Assembly (NCBI GenBank): GCA_020635875.1
Contig: JACJYY010000002.1
Span: 310,001-374,000 of the forward strand
Reading direction: 5' to 3'
Length of the DNA: 64,000 nt
Source of the DNA: Flavobacteriales bacterium
GTDB taxonomy: Bacteria; Bacteroidota; Bacteroidia; Flavobacteriales; Flavobacteriaceae
Below, one piece after another: positions 63,148 to 64,000 of the stretch. The stretch's first letter is position 1. Each line of letters begins with the position of its first letter. Position numbers and translations under genes: made by a program. Under the pieces are notes generated by a model, which saw only the letters and a list, made by a program, of their open reading frames with translations, ran no database searches and was not told where the DNA came from.

Positions 63148-64000
63148 TTATCTTGACAGCTTTAATCGTTGACCTATTTGCAAATTGTTTGATTTTAAAT
63201 TATTCCACATTTTTAATTTGGAAACTGTTACGCCTTTATATTTACTGGCAATAACAGATAAGGTTTCTCCTCTTTTTACAACGTGATACTTTTGGGCTAA
63301 GGGAGCGGCGTCTTTGGTATGAATGACCAACCTTTGGTTAATCGCTATTTCATCTGGTTTAATGGAATTCCAATTTACGATATCCTGAATACTGACCCCA
63401 TATTGTCTTGCTATACTATACAACGTTTCTCTATTTCTGACAATATGATACGAGACATTAGATTTTTTTACAGACTCTTCACTTTCTTCTACCTTTTCTT
63501 CTTTATCTGTAGCTTTTCCCTTTTCAAGCTTTCTTCTACAATAGGCATAAATAGCATCTTCATTAGACACAAACACGCCTATTTTATTGATTGGCAATCT
63601 CAAAATGTTTTTTTGACCTTCAATTTTAGGCACAATATTTAGCTTATAAGCTGGGTTTAAAAACTGCAACTCTGGATAAGGAATATCTAATAGCTCAGAA
63701 ATATGTTCCAAAGCTACTGTTTCCCTCACTACGATAGTATCCGTCTTCATCATACTGCGCGTAGTCGGGTTAGGCTTAATACCGTGCTTTTCATGATATT
63801 CAAAAACGTACATCGTAGCCAAAAAAGCAGGAACATACCCCTGAGTTTCTTCTGGCAAATGACGTCTTATTTTCCAATAATCTTTCTCTCCATTAGCTCG
63901 TCTAATGGCTTTGGTTACATTCCCTGGACCAGCATTATAGGACGCTAAAACCAAATTCCAATCCCCAAATATGTGATACATATTTTGCATATATTGACAC
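63148..64000 (-). CDS. Lytic transglycosylase (MltD-like) with LysM repeats, C-terminal part (cut by window edge)
   Basis: The frame is open to the right edge. The visible part begins with the end of a soluble lytic transglycosylase domain (WNLVLASYNAGPGNV, TKAIRRANG) and continues to two LysM domains (YHIVRNRETLYSIARQYG and YHVVKRGETLSVIASKYKG) ending at the stop. The catalytic Glu is outside the window. It cuts peptidoglycan glycan strands; LysM domains bind GlcNAc. An internal ATG at 63990 is not the start. Confidence 0.88.
   Translation of the reverse strand, partial: CQYMQNMYHIFGDWNLVLASYNAGPGNVTKAIRRANGEKDYWKIRRHLPEETQGYVPAFLATMYVFEYHEKHGIKPNPTTRSMMKTDTIVVRETVALEHISELLDIPYPELQFLNPAYKLNIVPKIEGQKNILRLPINKIGVFVSNEDAIYAYCRRKLEKGKATDKEEKVEESEESVKKSNVSYHIVRNRETLYSIARQYGVSIQDIVNWNSIKPDEIAINQRLVIHTKDAAPLAQKYHVVKRGETLSVIASKYKGVTVSKLKMWNNLKSNNLQIGQRLKLSR

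Overview
The window looks like chromosomal DNA of a Bacteroidota bacterium, most probably a member of the Flavobacteriaceae. The support is low GC, very tight operons with almost no Shine-Dalgarno sequences, repeated promoter -7 boxes of the TANNTTTG type, a type IX secretion (T9SS) cargo protein with the C-terminal sorting domain, a PorX-type response regulator, the acyl-ornithine transcarbamylase branch of arginine synthesis, and typical flavobacterial families (DUF1573, DUF3276, DUF4268, DUF4837, GlmU-family).

Layout. Positions 1-515 hold the 5' part of a pabB-like gene on the minus strand. From 583 to about 27430 runs a large arginine region: acyl-glutamate synthase-like GNAT, argG, argC, argD, argF', argB, argE, argH. 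It is broken by two foreign blocks. Block A (1472-4747) is an FkbH-type HAD/GNAT protein, an acyl carrier protein, a methyltransferase and a VOC protein. Block B (8086-23253) has an MBOAT plus SGNH/DltD-like acyltransferase pair sitting between two pieces of a lipoprotein gene, then an IS256-like element nested in an IS982-like element, DUF4143 ATPase wreckage with 148-bp direct repeats, three tandem erythromycin-esterase-fold proteins, a nitroreductase and two small envelope proteins.

From 27441 to 35270 come SPFH, Nif3-like and coiled-coil genes, then alanine dehydrogenase, tsaE and porX on the minus strand, and a thioesterase/SDR pair. groESL (35388-37309) has an apparent sigma-54 promoter. 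A T9SS cargo gene follows. From 52158 down to 40987 the minus strand carries an aromatic amino acid operon (pheA, aminotransferase, tyrA, DAHP synthase/chorismate mutase, and aroA further on), continuing into rsgA, an AAA ATPase/TOPRIM pair, dtd, a transglutaminase-like protein and mazG. The operon opens with a textbook attenuator: a Phe/Tyr-rich leader peptide followed by an intrinsic terminator. The remainder (52276-64000) is housekeeping: Pur-type protein, ABC exporter, nusB, yajC, GlmU-family, ppnP, folD, ffh, a peptidyl-prolyl isomerase and the C-terminal part of a LysM lytic transglycosylase.

Most interesting ideas. (1) Block A (carrier protein and loading enzyme) and the MBOAT/SGNH pair of block B together have the parts of a Dlt-like envelope acylation machine in which an FkbH protein would replace the adenylating enzyme. 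(2) The pheA attenuator. (3) A leader peptide with mutually exclusive hairpins upstream of the arginine operon. (4) An ATPase/TOPRIM pair inserted in a housekeeping operon, resembling two-gene phage defence systems. No tRNA, rRNA or CRISPR array was seen. All family calls are from reading the sequence, without database searches.
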